Origin: Bacillus carboniphilus | GTDB lineage: Bacteria; Bacillota; Bacilli; Bacillales; JC228 | NCBI RefSeq assembly: GCF_039522365.1 | Contig: NZ_BAAADJ010000064.1 | Location: forward strand, 186,001 to 250,000 | Length of the DNA: 64,000 bases | Direction of reading: 5' to 3' | Shown here: piece by piece, positions 1 to 9,695 of the stretch | How the letters are laid out: each line of letters opens with the position of its first letter | Numbering within the stretch: position 1 is the first letter of the stretch | Notes under the pieces: generated by a model | Seen by the model: only the letters and a program-made list of their open reading frames with translations | Databases searched by the model: none | What the model was told of the DNA's origin: nothing | Program-made: the position numbers and the translations under genes

Positions 1-1
1 A

Positions 2-742
2 TATAGCTACGGCAATGTTATTTTTATTGAACACCCAAGTGGATATGTCACCGTTTATGCCCATCTTGCTAGACGGTTGAAGGATGTTGGTGAGACTGTA
101 TCTAGTGGGGAAATCATTGGAACGATGGGCACAACCGGTCGTTCTACAGGGGTACATCTCCATTTTGAGGTGCATACATCCGAATGGAATTATGGAAAAA
201 CAAATGTTATAGACCCTTCAACTATATACGGTAATCTTAAGATAGGTGAGCAAACGAGTGTAGAATCTAGGATGCTTTATGTCCAAAATGTTCTTCACGA
301 AAGAAAAAAGAACATACTCTTGAAAGAAGGTTTGTGGCAAAACCTTGATAGCAGTGAGTCAGCAAATGAGTGGATTGAAATTCCGCTACAATCCGTGACA
401 TCTAATAAAACAGAGTCTTTTCATTTTATCTTGATCAATCGAGAAATATCGATATCAGCTTATAATCTTCCAAATACATATATTGATTTCTCCGGACTAT
501 TTTTAATGGTAGCTCTCATCAGAAGAAAAGGTTCAGAGGGACAGCTTTGTGTACCCATTTTTGTGCGAAATGAAAAGGTTGCATGTATAAAGGACAAAAT
601 CGTAACCACCCTGGCACAACCAAAATGGGTGAGTAGTATAGTGCTAAAAATTCAAAACCTTTTATTACAATTTTTAGTAGTGATGAATCAATACATTCGA
701 ACACGACTATTAATTCACAGAGTTAATGTACATGGAACGTAG
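2..742 (+). CDS. M23 (LytM-type) metallopeptidase, 5' end outside window
   Basis: The reading frame is open from the window edge, so the N-terminus is missing. The first 60 codons are the C-terminal half of a peptidase M23 domain: a YAHL segment, the biotinyl-lipoyl-like turn around GETVSSGEIIGTMG, then HLHFEVH, which carries the last zinc/catalytic histidines. Family members cut peptide cross-links in cell-wall peptidoglycan outside the membrane. About 145 residues follow that I do not recognise; they contain one hydrophobic stretch. The first zinc motif cannot be checked because it lies upstream of the window. It converges with the ferredoxin gene. The family call is good; the substrate and exact role are unknown. 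Confidence 0.75.
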   Translation, partial: YSYGNVIFIEHPSGYVTVYAHLARRLKDVGETVSSGEIIGTMGTTGRSTGVHLHFEVHTSEWNYGKTNVIDPSTIYGNLKIGEQTSVESRMLYVQNVLHERKKNILLKEGLWQNLDSSESANEWIEIPLQSVTSNKTESFHFILINREISISAYNLPNTYIDFSGLFLMVALIRRKGSEGQLCVPIFVRNEKVACIKDKIVTTLAQPKWVSSIVLKIQNLLLQFLVVMNQYIRTRLLIHRVNVHGT

Positions 743-834
743 TTGTGCTCCTATTTTTCTATATTAAAAAGACACCGAAATAAGGTGTAAATCAGTGAAA
801 AATGCTTAATGATTGAGTTTACAATTAAAAATAA

Positions 835-864
835 AAAAAGAGACAGCCATCACTGTCTCTTTTT
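835..864 (-). terminator. Intrinsic terminator after fer (works in both directions)
   Basis: AAAGAGACAG and CTGTCTCTTT form a 10-bp stem with a 6-nt loop, flanked by A and T runs. It lies just past the ferredoxin stop and is symmetrical enough to end the converging peptidase transcript as well. Confidence 0.8.
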
Positions 865-870
865 GTGCTT

Positions 871-1137
<267 letters not shown>

Positions 1138-1350
1138 TCAATACAGTCAATGTCTATATTATATAAGCCTCTGATGACATCTATATATGCTCACTATTAT
1201 TGTATAGGTCTAGTTGTGACTTTTCAATAAGAAAAGTTGTGAAACCCATATTCCTTAGTAAAATGATGTAAATTGTTATTGGATTATAGGCTAAATATGT
1301 TCAAGTCATGTTACAATGTAGGCAATAATGTCTGATCTAAGGTGAAGATT

Positions 1351-2424
1351 ATGTCTACTTCAAATTATTATTTTAAAGGATTATTACTATACTGCTTAGC
1401 ACGAATTAAGGACGAAAGGTCCATCTATTCTATTTACCATATATTAAAAGGGAAAAAATCTTCTCAAACTATTCAAGATTGTCATCTCTTTCAATTATAT
1501 TCATTATTCAGTTGTTATCGTTCCCTAAAGAGAGGGTATTTAGACGAACAAATCAAGCAATTAGTTTCCTCAGGGGAGCTTGAACTAGTGGATCAGGATA
1601 AAAGTATTTATTTGATAACATTGAGAGGTAAAGAAACATTAAGCAATTGGGAAAATGTATCAGGATTACCTCAGTATTTAAACGGTGGTTGGTTTCATAC
1701 GGTAGATGAAATATTTTGGAGAAGGCTTACCATCAGTACCCAGGTGCTATCCCATTTAGTTCGCGGCCAAAACAGGTTTATTCCAGTTTCACGAGATGAA
1801 CAGATATTAAAATGGGTGAAGAAATGGAGAAAAAAACAGACTTCCATTCCAAATGCTTCTCAGATGTTACATATAGAACTATATTTCTTGTTGAACCAAT
1901 TACAGCCCTTACAAGCAACTTTGATTGTAAATAAATTTACGGGGACTAATCAGGTTGGAAAAACCACTACTCAAATAAGTCAGCAGCTTAACATAGAGCC
2001 ATTTCAAGGCCACTTGAATTTTCTAAGTACTCTTCACTTCATAATGAGAAAAGTAATACAAGAGAAAGTAAGCTATCCCATGTTATATAGTATGATAGAA
2101 GATTTAACCGGACAAAGCTTATTGACTCAATCAACAAGTAAGACCTACACCCTATTAAGAAAAGGATATTCAATTGAAGAAATAGCTCACTTACGAAAAT
2201 TAAGAAAGAATACGATAGAAGATCATATTGTAGAAATTTCTCTTATCCAGGGCGATTTCGATATTACACCATTTCTTCCTTACGAGATGGGAAAAGAAAT
2301 TTCCAAGACTGCAACACAAATAGGGACTAAAAAATTGAAGGCCATTAAGGAAAAACATCCAAATGCAAGTTATTTTCAAATTCGCCTTGTTCTAGCAAGG
2401 CAGGAGGTTTCACATGAATCTTGA
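1351..2424 (+). CDS. ypbB: YpbB-type helix-turn-helix protein paired with RecS
   Basis: A 357-residue protein matching the RecQ-partner family YpbB. The C-terminal part holds a predicted helix-turn-helix ([21 protein letters not shown], about residues 265-290), similar to the HTH_40 module of RecQ C-termini. I chose the ATG with AAGGTG 6 nt upstream over an in-frame GTG three codons earlier. The 3' end overlaps the recS start by 11 nt, so the two are translationally coupled. The likely role is a DNA-binding or regulatory partner of the helicase; the precise function is not established. Confidence 0.8.
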   Translation: MSTSNYYFKGLLLYCLARIKDERSIYSIYHILKGKKSSQTIQDCHLFQLYSLFSCYRSLKRGYLDEQIKQLVSSGELELVDQDKSIYLITLRGKETLSNWENVSGLPQYLNGGWFHTVDEIFWRRLTISTQVLSHLVRGQNRFIPVSRDEQILKWVKKWRKKQTSIPNASQMLHIELYFLLNQLQPLQATLIVNKFTGTNQVGKTTTQISQQLNIEPFQGHLNFLSTLHFIMRKVIQEKVSYPMLYSMIEDLTGQSLLTQSTSKTYTLLRKGYSIEEIAHLRKLRKNTIEDHIVEISLIQGDFDITPFLPYEMGKEISKTATQIGTKKLKAIKEKHPNASYFQIRLVLARQEVSHES

Positions 2425-3898
2425 AAGTAAGCTAAAAGAGTATTTCGGGTACTCAGATTTTAGACAAGGGCAAAAAGAAGTTGTGGAATCAGTTGTTTCA
2501 GGGCACGATACATTAGCGGTACTTCCAACAGGAACGGGGAAATCTTTATGCTATCAGTTAGCAGGCTACTTGCTTAATGGTCCTGTTGTCATTGTATCAC
2601 CTTTATTATCTCTTATGCAGGATCAAGTTGAGTCCATTCGCTTTAGAGGGGAGAGGAGAGTAGCGGCTTATAACTCCTTTTTAAATAAAGAAGAAAAACA
2701 GGATTTTTGGAGAAACATACACCATTACCGTTTCCTCTTTTTTTCGCCAGAAATGCTGTCTTCTGATTACGTGATCGCTGAGTTATCTAAGCTATCGATC
2801 TCTTTGTTGGTTGTTGATGAAGCTCATTGTATCTCGCAATGGGGGTACGATTTTAGACCAGATTATTTACAACTAGGACAAGTTAGAAGTGCTATAGGAG
2901 ATCCAAGAGTTCTTGCCCTTACAGCAACAGCTACAAAAGAAGTTCAACAAGATATTAAAGATAAGCTTATCTTTAAGGATAATCACCAAGACTTAATAGT
3001 CAGTGTAAATCGACCCAACATTATTTTCTCAGTCGAACCAGTCTCTAACATGAAGGATAAATGGGAGAAAGTATTATCTCTTGTATCTAAGCTTCCCAAG
3101 CCAGGTATCATATATTTTTCCAGTAAAAGGCTTGCGGAAGAAATTTGTAATTGGTTACAGGAGAATGGTGTAAGTAAAGTCGGATATTATCATGCCGATA
3201 TAGAAACTGAGGACCGCATTTTGATTCAACAACAATTTCTGAGTAACCAATTAGATATTATATGTGCCACCAGTGCTTTCGGCATGGGGGTTAACAAAGA
3301 AGATGTTCGCTATGTGATACACTTTCAACCACCACTCCAGCTTGAGTCATTCGTACAAGAAGTTGGGAGAGCTGGTAGGGATGGAAAAGAAAGCTATTCC
3401 ATCACTTTGTATTCAACGTTTGATGATCAATTCCAACAACAACTAATCGATTATGAACTTCCAACAGAAGAACAAGTACGATTTTTCTTTCAGCAAATAG
3501 AAAACGCTGTAGACCCGCAAGTAATGGTCAAAGAAGGATTTCTGCTTGAGACACATGTGAGAGTGTTACAATATCTTAATGAACAGTTTAGAATGTCTAA
3601 ATTAGGGCTTACAGAAATTAGTTTAAACATAAATCAATGGATACAGGAAAGAAAAGGGTTAAAGCTTAAGAAAGCTGCGGATATGACTAACTGGATTCTA
3701 ACTACTGATTGTAGAAGAAATAATATAGTTAAATATTTTGACGAACAAGAAGAAGTGAAACAAGAAGTGTGTTGTGACCGATGTGGATGGAGTTATACCA
3801 ACATTCCCATTGCAGATAACCAATTAGAAGAAAAAGAAAATATAGCATGGCAACAACAACTTGCCATACTATTAGGACAAGAGGAAGTTAATGAATGA
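2414..3898 (+). CDS. recS: RecQ-family ATP-dependent DNA helicase RecS
   Basis: A 494-residue superfamily 2 helicase: Q-motif-like FRQGQ near residue 16, Walker A TGTGKS near 40, DEAH box near 136 followed by [13 protein letters not shown], motif [11 protein letters not shown], and motif [12 protein letters not shown] near 312. The C-terminus has the cysteine set C-x-CCDRCGW of the RecQ zinc-binding subdomain, but no HRDC domain, which fits the shorter RecS (about 496 residues in B. subtilis). It unwinds DNA 3'-5' in recombinational repair. It sits in a tight operon with ypbB and ypbD. Confidence 0.92.
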   Translation: MNLESKLKEYFGYSDFRQGQKEVVESVVSGHDTLAVLPTGTGKSLCYQLAGYLLNGPVVIVSPLLSLMQDQVESIRFRGERRVAAYNSFLNKEEKQDFWRNIHHYRFLFFSPEMLSSDYVIAELSKLSISLLVVDEAHCISQWGYDFRPDYLQLGQVRSAIGDPRVLALTATATKEVQQDIKDKLIFKDNHQDLIVSVNRPNIIFSVEPVSNMKDKWEKVLSLVSKLPKPGIIYFSSKRLAEEICNWLQENGVSKVGYYHADIETEDRILIQQQFLSNQLDIICATSAFGMGVNKEDVRYVIHFQPPLQLESFVQEVGRAGRDGKESYSITLYSTFDDQFQQQLIDYELPTEEQVRFFFQQIENAVDPQVMVKEGFLLETHVRVLQYLNEQFRMSKLGLTEISLNINQWIQERKGLKLKKAADMTNWILTTDCRRNNIVKYFDEQEEVKQEVCCDRCGWSYTNIPIADNQLEEKENIAWQQQLAILLGQEEVNE

Positions 3899-4497
3899 AA
3901 AAGCAAGCAGAACTTATTAAATCCTTGACCGACCGTCAATTGATTCTCAATTTATATGTGACACAGGGAATAATATTGTTATTGGCAATTATCCTTTCAT
4001 ATATTTTTTTAGACGGGCTTAAATCCTTGCTAGATTTAATACAATGGAATGATCTGGGAGCCTATTTGGTGGGGATAAGTGCCGGAATTTTAATCGTAAT
4101 GATTGACCTAGTTTTATATAAAGTTCTTCCCGAAAGATTTTATGATGACGGTGGAATCAATGAGAGGATTTTTTTAAACCGACCTCCTTTGCAAATTTTT
4201 ATGCTTGCAACCGTAATTGGTATAAGTGAAGAGTTACTTTTTAGAGGGGTTCTGCAAAATACGATAGGGTGGATTTGGACAAGCCTTCTGTTTGCTCTTA
4301 TTCATTTCCGATACTTAAGTCACTGGTTCTTAACGGTTAACATAACGTTGCTTAGCTTTTTCATTGGCTATATCTATGTCATTACAAATAATTTAATAGC
4401 ACCCATTGTGTTGCATATAACCGTTGACTTTTTATTAGGGTTGTTTTTAAAAATTCAAAAAAGGGGAAAAGAGGGTGTCAGTGATGTTAGTGAATGA
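3895..4497 (+). CDS. ypbD: CPBP-family intramembrane metalloprotease
   Basis: A 200-residue protein with several transmembrane helices and the CPBP (Abi/CAAX protease) signature: EELLFR with E112, E113 and R117, FALIHF with H137, and a later histidine near 174. The start overlaps the recS stop by 4 nt (ATGA). Family members cleave substrates inside the membrane or act in bacteriocin self-protection. Synteny makes it the YpbD orthologue; the substrate is unknown. Confidence 0.85.
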   Translation: MKKQAELIKSLTDRQLILNLYVTQGIILLLAIILSYIFLDGLKSLLDLIQWNDLGAYLVGISAGILIVMIDLVLYKVLPERFYDDGGINERIFLNRPPLQIFMLATVIGISEELLFRGVLQNTIGWIWTSLLFALIHFRYLSHWFLTVNITLLSFFIGYIYVITNNLIAPIVLHITVDFLLGLFLKIQKRGKEGVSDVSE

Positions 4498-4819
4498 GAA
4501 ACAAAGTGTTGAAGACTTCAATGACCTACCTAGGTCACTTCCCCCTCGAAGCATGGTTCATAAGAAGCGAAAGAAGTCCAAGCAAAATAAAGGTAGGCAA
4601 AAAGATAAGCGTAAAGATGTAAAAGAGAAATCCGAAAAGGATGAAGTAAGTAAGAAAGGGCTTGGATACCCTCTCATTCGTTTACTAGCTGTTTTGTTTA
4701 TTTTGTTACCATTAACATTCATCTATATTTTCACTTACTGGATGAATGATGAAAATAATAAAGTGAATGTTCAGCCCAAGAACTATTATGAACCCATCCA
4801 GATTGATGGGAACCACTGA
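4484..4819 (+). CDS. ypbE: YpbE-like membrane protein lacking the LysM domain
   Basis: A short protein (111 residues from this start) with a basic, disordered N-terminal region rich in K and R, one transmembrane helix (LLAVLFILLPLTFIYIFTYW) and a short external tail. B. subtilis YpbE has the same cytoplasm-membrane layout but is roughly twice as long and ends in a LysM peptidoglycan-binding domain, which is absent here. The ATG has GAGGG 8 nt upstream; in-frame GTGs 3 and 9 nt earlier are also possible. It overlaps ypbD. It is either a truncated orthologue or a family variant. Confidence 0.65.
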   Translation: MLVNEKQSVEDFNDLPRSLPPRSMVHKKRKKSKQNKGRQKDKRKDVKEKSEKDEVSKKGLGYPLIRLLAVLFILLPLTFIYIFTYWMNDENNKVNVQPKNYYEPIQIDGNH

Positions 4820-4909
4820 TTTAAACAGAATCATATTTACTAGGACAGGCTCATATAATGGATTGACACTTTAGAACATTTGTAACCTCATGTACAGGGG
4901 GATTGTTAT

Positions 4910-5368
4910 ATGGAGCCGTCTATTATTAAAATTGGAGACTGGACTGATCAAGCAACGAAACAATTATTACAGCTTGCAGTCAATAAAAAAAGGAAATTTG
5001 AAAAATATAAGCGATATCACTTGTATGCAGTATGGTTAACGATGTTTTCGGCTTTTTTTACTTTACTATATCTTTTTAGGGTTGTGATTGAACCCTACTC
5101 CGATTCCTTCCAAATTATGATTTCCGCTTTTGTAGAGAGTAGTTTTCATCTGTATTTATTGATACTTGTCGGAGGTTTTTATGGGGGAATGAATTTTTAT
5201 AAGAAAAAGAAAACGAAGGCAGAAGATGAATACCATGCTCTAAGAAGGGAAATTGTAGATCGTAGTAAAGACTTATGGAAAAAAGAAGAGGCATGGCACA
5301 AACGGCATTTAGTTTACGATATGATGAAAAAAGAATTTGATATTAACTTATACCATGAAACAAAGTAA
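4910..5368 (+). CDS. ypbF: YpbF-family (DUF2663) membrane protein
   Basis: A 152-residue protein with a charged N-terminus, two transmembrane helices (about residues 40-60 and 80-98) and a long, charged, probably helical cytoplasmic tail rich in K, E and R. This is the layout of DUF2663/YpbF, and it sits in the same place as in B. subtilis. The GGGG ribosome site is weak. It is followed by its own terminator. No biochemical function is known. Confidence 0.8.
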   Translation: MEPSIIKIGDWTDQATKQLLQLAVNKKRKFEKYKRYHLYAVWLTMFSAFFTLLYLFRVVIEPYSDSFQIMISAFVESSFHLYLLILVGGFYGGMNFYKKKKTKAEDEYHALRREIVDRSKDLWKKEEAWHKRHLVYDMMKKEFDINLYHETK

Positions 5369-5373
5369 TAAAT

Positions 5374-5400
5374 GGGACTTAAGTCTCGTTTTTTTTTTTT
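5374..5400 (+). terminator. Intrinsic terminator after ypbF
   Basis: A short GGGAC/GTCTC stem with a TTAA loop is followed by a run of 12 or more T. The stem is weak and the T tract strong. Confidence 0.55.
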
Positions 5401-5489
5401 ATATCTTAAATGTTTGTTATGTTAAGAAGGGTTTTTTATCTTTTTTGTGGAATGTATTAAAGTAATGGAAAAGAAAGAGGTGACCAAGG

Positions 5490-6125
5490 ATGTTTGTTAA
5501 AAGTTTGATGCTACCAAAGCATCGTTGTTACACAATTTCGAAAAATGATTCCTTAAAGAAAGCACTAGAACAGCTCGAAAAGCATGAAGTTGATGGTTTA
5601 CCTGTATTGGATGGAAGTAGTTATGCTGGAATTATTACACGTTATTCAATTTATTCTAAGTTTTTTGAGGCGAATACAGATAGAGAGGCATTCCTATCAT
5701 CAACAAAAGTGGAAGAGGTAGCCACACACCAAGATCAGTATTTAGAGGGGAACGAAATTTTCGAACATACCCTATTGGAATTAAAGGATTTTCCTTTACT
5801 GGCCGTTGTGGACGAAAATAAGACATTTTTAGGAATTGTCACTCGTTATGATATCTTAGACCAATTCCAAAGTGCTTTTGGTATGAAGAGAAAGGGCGTA
5901 CGAATTGCCTTTACTTCTGTAGAGACAGAAGGTCGTATTGCTCGTCTTTCGGAGATTGCACGTCAATTCCATGAATCCATTATTTCTCTCGTTACGTTTG
6001 ATGAGACAGATAAGCTTGTCCGAAGAATTGTAATGAAAATTGAAAAGAAAGATAACATCGATAAATTTATTAAAAAATTAGAAGACTCCGGTTTTAGAGT
6101 TCTTTATATTCATGAAGATGAATAA
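5490..6125 (+). CDS. CBS-pair protein with C-terminal ACT-like domain (CbpA/AcuB type)
   Basis: A 211-residue protein. Two CBS motifs occupy about residues 5-130 (VDGLPVLDGSSYAGIITRYS and FPLLAVVDENKTFLGIVTRY), followed by an ACT-like fold of about 70 residues (GRIARLSEIARQFHESIIS). CBS pairs bind adenylyl ligands; proteins of this build include AcuB and the cyclic di-AMP-binding CbpA of Listeria. No catalytic domain is attached, so a ligand-sensing regulator is the likeliest role. An AAAGAGGTGA ribosome site supports the start. The ligand cannot be read from the sequence. Confidence 0.75.
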   Translation: MFVKSLMLPKHRCYTISKNDSLKKALEQLEKHEVDGLPVLDGSSYAGIITRYSIYSKFFEANTDREAFLSSTKVEEVATHQDQYLEGNEIFEHTLLELKDFPLLAVVDENKTFLGIVTRYDILDQFQSAFGMKRKGVRIAFTSVETEGRIARLSEIARQFHESIISLVTFDETDKLVRRIVMKIEKKDNIDKFIKKLEDSGFRVLYIHEDE

Positions 6126-6143
6126 TTCTTTGTAAAACTTTTC

Positions 6144-6182
6144 AATTCCTCTCATAACATAGCTTATGGGAGGGATTTTTTT
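6144..6182 (+). terminator. Intrinsic terminator that contains the next gene's ribosome site
   Basis: CCTCTCATAA (6148-6157) pairs with TTATGGGAGG (6164-6173), the stem extends by about 4 more bp, and seven T follow directly before an ATG at 6183. The GGGAGG of the descending arm is also the only Shine-Dalgarno sequence for that gene. Confidence 0.7.
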
Positions 6183-6560
6183 ATGTATCCGACTATGATC
6201 AAGGGGATTGCGGCTTTACTATCAGCTTACATGTTTATACTTTTGTTACCGACTCCTTCTCCTTTTACATTGGAGAATTTTTTGGCCGAGTGTATTTTAG
6301 ATCCATTAGGATTTCTGGCAGCCATGTTTTCTTTTCTAATAGCTTTTCTGTGTTTAGGTAGCTTAATTCAAAGTTCCTTTCACTTTATTGCCTCGAAGGG
6401 AAAAAGGAAGAACTATCGTGAATTATTTTTGCAGGTTATCTGGATTCTTTCAATCTTATTACTCATCCATCTTGGTACATGGCATGTCTTATTACTTTAT
6501 TGTTTTGCAATTTTTTATGGTATGATGTCTTTGAAAGATAAGACAGTTAATGGGGGATAA
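6183..6560 (+). CDS. Small integral membrane protein, unrecognised
   Basis: A 125-residue, strongly hydrophobic protein with four likely membrane helices (about residues 5-22, 38-60, 78-95 and 97-115) and a basic loop after helix 2 (KGKRKNYRE). I see no known motif. It starts directly behind a terminator hairpin that buries its ribosome site, and its end overlaps the longer reading of ypbG. B. subtilis has no obvious counterpart between ypbF and ypbG. It is probably real, given the open frame and start context; function unknown. Confidence 0.55.
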   Translation: MYPTMIKGIAALLSAYMFILLLPTPSPFTLENFLAECILDPLGFLAAMFSFLIAFLCLGSLIQSSFHFIASKGKRKNYRELFLQVIWILSILLLIHLGTWHVLLLYCFAIFYGMMSLKDKTVNGG

Positions 6561-6564
6561 ATGC

Positions 6565-7347
6565 ATGCTCTCCATAGTAGTTGGTTTGCTTCTTTTAATA
6601 GGAATACTAATCTTGGTATATATGATTTTGGAAGCCTTTGCTTACAGAGTAAGAAGGGTTGACATAGATTTTCATGATTTTCCGCAAGAACAAATGCGGG
6701 TCTTTTTTATTTCTGATATCCACAATAGAACAGTAACCGAGAAGTTAATCAAAATGATTCCCGAAAAAATAGACATTGTCATCGTTGGTGGGGATTTAAC
6801 AGATAAAAGGGTACCTTTTAGCCGCGTAGAACAAAATATTACGCAACTAAAAAGAATTGCCCCTGTGTATTTTGTATGGGGAAACAATGATTACCGTGTA
6901 GATTATAAACACTTAGATGCATTGCTTTTAAAATTAGGAGTAACGATCTTAGACAATACATCTGTGCAACTTGAAACGGGGAACGGAGAGAAAATCATTA
7001 TAGTTGGCATTGATGATATGAGCCTTAGACGTGATCGCTTAGACTTAGCATTACAGGATGCACAAGAACTAGGAGAAGGATTTCGGATCTTGATTAGCCA
7101 TAATCCACGTGCTATCAAAAAAATTAAACCTGCTGACCAAATAAAATTTATCTTAAGTGGTCACACCCATGGAGGTCAAATAAGGTTGTTTGGATGGGGA
7201 TTATATGAGAAGGGTAGTCTTATCGAAGAAGACCAAGTAAAGCAACTGGTTAGCAACGGCTTTGGTACATCGAAAATACCTTTACGGCTTGGTGCTCCTG
7301 CTGAAACTCATGTGATTACCCTTAGAAAACAAAAACCTAATATTTAG
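6565..7347 (+). CDS. ypbG: Membrane-anchored metallophosphoesterase
   Basis: About 260 residues: an N-terminal membrane helix (IVVGLLLLIGILILVYMI) and then a calcineurin-like phosphoesterase domain with its metal-binding blocks in order: ISDIHN (D-x-H), GGDLTD, GNND (the N of the GNHD block), ISHNP and SGHTHGGQ. This matches YpbG/YkuE-type enzymes, which hydrolyse phosphoesters; the natural substrate is not known. I prefer the ATG with GGGGG about 8 nt upstream over the in-frame ATG five codons earlier. Confidence 0.88.
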   Translation: MLSIVVGLLLLIGILILVYMILEAFAYRVRRVDIDFHDFPQEQMRVFFISDIHNRTVTEKLIKMIPEKIDIVIVGGDLTDKRVPFSRVEQNITQLKRIAPVYFVWGNNDYRVDYKHLDALLLKLGVTILDNTSVQLETGNGEKIIIVGIDDMSLRRDRLDLALQDAQELGEGFRILISHNPRAIKKIKPADQIKFILSGHTHGGQIRLFGWGLYEKGSLIEEDQVKQLVSNGFGTSKIPLRLGAPAETHVITLRKQKPNI

Positions 7348-7435
7348 TCTATATTGTAGCGTTATAGACAATGTACCAATTGATAAACCGCTCATACACT
7401 GTTGTAGAAGTCCGCTTTGGTTGGGAGGCTTCCAT

Positions 7436-7984
7436 ATGCAGATTGAACGGTTAGGTACAGGTCAATATAAGGTTTTTATTTCGGCGGAAGAATTAGAAGA
7501 AAGAAACATATCAAGTCATGAACTAGAAGAAGATCAAACGGGCTGGCACGACAATTTTTATGACTTGTTAGAGGAAGCGTGTGATTCACTAGGTGTACAG
7601 ACAAGTCAGAATGTCTCAGTTGAATTATATTCATTACAGCCACATGGAATTTTTCTTATCCTGACACTGTTAGAGGATGAGTTGAACGAAGCATGGGTTG
7701 ACTCGTCCAAATATAAGAGTGGAATATTTAAGTTCACTAACTTTGAGGATGTTGTAGACCTTTCAAAAAGATTTCCATTAGTTGAGCAAGTCGATTCATC
7801 TTTGTATGCTATGCAAGATAAGTACTGGTTAGTATTTCGGTGTAGTGAAGCCAACGTTGGATTGTATTCCTTAATCAGTGAATATGGTGAACCGACTTCA
7901 ATAACACAATATGTATTAAATGAATACGGTAAGTCTATCCTAAAAGACAATGCTTTTAAAATTTTAAAGTACTGGTTTAAATAA
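7436..7984 (+). CDS. ypbH: MecA-paralogue adaptor protein (MecB/YpbH)
   Basis: A 182-residue protein that begins MQIERLGTGQYKVFISAEEL, the N-terminal substrate-binding domain of the MecA family, and ends with the acidic/aromatic C-terminal domain that in MecA contacts ClpC. It is expected to deliver substrates to ClpCP in the cytoplasm and modulate competence and sporulation, as known for B. subtilis YpbH. The ATG with GGGAGG 7 nt upstream is the start; an upstream in-frame TTG lies inside the ribosome site. Position before gudB matches B. subtilis. Confidence 0.9.
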   Translation: MQIERLGTGQYKVFISAEELEERNISSHELEEDQTGWHDNFYDLLEEACDSLGVQTSQNVSVELYSLQPHGIFLILTLLEDELNEAWVDSSKYKSGIFKFTNFEDVVDLSKRFPLVEQVDSSLYAMQDKYWLVFRCSEANVGLYSLISEYGEPTSITQYVLNEYGKSILKDNAFKILKYWFK

Positions 7985-8017
7985 GAACTGCATGATGTGC
8001 GGTTCTTTTGTTTTTTT
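7985..8017 (+). terminator. Intrinsic terminator after ypbH
   Basis: GAACTGC/GCGGTTC stem with a 7-nt loop, then TTTTGTTTTTTT. Confidence 0.7.
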
Positions 8018-8310
8018 CGGATATATCTAAGTGACGATACATAATGTAAATAGGGCAGGTCCTTTCCGGGTAATTCTAATTTTCTATAACTAACAATTTA
8101 TGTGACAAAAGCATATAGGAAAGACTTAACAACGATAAAATCCCCCATTTTCATAATCTTTATGGTAGCGTTTTCATAATATAAAATAAATGGACGAAAA
8201 ACTGCTAAATTCTTCTTGCATAAATGTGTTGAAGGTGTATACTATGTCTTGATGGGTGGACATACCACAAATTAGAATTATCATAGCTATTTCTTTTAGG
8301 AGGATTACAG
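8018..8310 (+). promoter_or_regulatory. gudB upstream region with a likely sigma-A promoter
   Basis: No gene is visible here. A plausible promoter is TTGCAT at 8216-8221, a 16-nt spacer and TATACT at 8238-8243, leaving a leader of about 60 nt before the AGGAGG ribosome site. The rest is A+T-rich without clear repeats. Confidence 0.5.
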
Positions 8311-9588
8311 ATGGTAGCCGACAAAGCTAATGAAAATACAAACCTTGAAGACAAACATGACGTTTTAAAATCCACGCAAACGGTTATTCATAATGCATTA
8401 GAGAAGTTAGGGTATCCTGAAGAAGTTTATGAATTATTGAAGGAACCAATTCGAATGTTAACCGTTAAAATTCCAGTCCGTATGGATGACGGATCTGTGA
8501 AAGTATTTACTGGCTACCGGGCCCAGCACAATGATGCTGTAGGTCCAACAAAAGGCGGGATTAGATTTCATCCTAATGTAACGGAAAAAGAAGTGAAAGC
8601 TCTATCTATTTGGATGAGTTTGAAATGTGGAATTGTAGACCTACCATATGGTGGGGGAAAAGGCGGGATTGTGTGTGATCCGAGGGATATGTCTTTCCGA
8701 GAATTAGAAAAGTTAAGTCGAGGCTATGTAAGAGCCATCAGTCAAATTGTTGGTCCAACTAAAGATATCCCAGCTCCAGACGTATTTACCAACTCACAAA
8801 TTATGGCCTGGATGATGGATGAATATAGTAGAATAGATGAATTTAACTCACCTGGATTTATTACAGGTAAACCGCTTGTATTAGGAGGCTCACATGGTAG
8901 AGACTCTGCAACTGCCAAAGGTGTTACGATTTGTATAAACGAGGCGGCCAAGAAAAAAGGTATAGAATTAAAAGGTGCAAGAGTTGTCGTACAGGGATTC
9001 GGAAATGCAGGAAGTTATCTATCCAAGTTTATGCACGATGCTGGTGCTAAAGTGGTTGGAATTTCAGATGCTTATGGTGGTTTATACGATCCAAACGGCT
9101 TAGATATTGATTATTTACTTGATAGACGTGACAGCTTTGGTACGGTAACAAAACTTTTCAAAAATACGATTACAAATAAAGAATTACTTGAATTAGATTG
9201 TGATATTTTAGTACCTGCAGCCATTGAAAATCAAATTACCGAAGAAAACGCTCATAACATCAGAGCAAAAATTGTGGTTGAGGCAGCAAATGGACCTACA
9301 ACTCTTGAGGCTACTCAAATTCTTACTGAAAGAGGAATTCTACTTGTTCCGGATGTTCTAGCATCTGCAGGTGGTGTTACAGTATCTTATTTTGAATGGG
9401 TACAAAACAATCAAGGATACTACTGGACTGAGGAAGAAGTTGAGGAAAGACTTCACAAAGTGATGGTTAAGTCATTTAACAACGTCTTTGACGCTGCGCA
9501 AACTCGTCGTGTAGATATGCGTCTTGCAGCCTACATGGTCGGTGTTCGAAAAATGGCTGAGGCTAGCCGTTTCCGTGGCTGGATATAA
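8311..9588 (+). CDS. gudB: Glutamate dehydrogenase, catabolic (GudB type)
   Basis: A 425-residue NAD-linked glutamate dehydrogenase that converts glutamate to 2-oxoglutarate and ammonium. It has the substrate-domain signature GPTKGGIRFHPNV, the catalytic-lysine segment LPYGGGKGGI (about residue 115) and a Rossmann fold with GFGNAGSY near 230. The short in-frame duplication that silences gudB in B. subtilis 168, just before the LSIWMSLK segment, is absent, so this copy should be active. Its place between ypbH and ypdA supports gudB over rocG. The ribosome site AGGAGG is strong. Confidence 0.93.
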   Translation: MVADKANENTNLEDKHDVLKSTQTVIHNALEKLGYPEEVYELLKEPIRMLTVKIPVRMDDGSVKVFTGYRAQHNDAVGPTKGGIRFHPNVTEKEVKALSIWMSLKCGIVDLPYGGGKGGIVCDPRDMSFRELEKLSRGYVRAISQIVGPTKDIPAPDVFTNSQIMAWMMDEYSRIDEFNSPGFITGKPLVLGGSHGRDSATAKGVTICINEAAKKKGIELKGARVVVQGFGNAGSYLSKFMHDAGAKVVGISDAYGGLYDPNGLDIDYLLDRRDSFGTVTKLFKNTITNKELLELDCDILVPAAIENQITEENAHNIRAKIVVEAANGPTTLEATQILTERGILLVPDVLASAGGVTVSYFEWVQNNQGYYWTEEEVEERLHKVMVKSFNNVFDAAQTRRVDMRLAAYMVGVRKMAEASRFRGWI

Positions 9589-9618
9589 ATTCAAAAGGGT
9601 ATAATAATTGAATCGAAC

Positions 9619-9657
9619 TAAAAAATCTCCTATCATGTTAAGGTAGGAGATTTTTTT
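9619..9657 (+). terminator. Intrinsic terminator after gudB
   Basis: AATCTCCTA and TAGGAGATT form a 9-bp stem around an 11-nt loop, followed by seven T. Confidence 0.85.
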
Positions 9658-9695
9658 ATACAGTGATGGTTGCTCAGGAGGAGTGTTAAAGAAAA

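Noticed and set aside
8311-9588. Silenced gudB as in B. subtilis 168
   Set aside because: The characteristic short duplication in the active-site region is absent and all motifs are intact.
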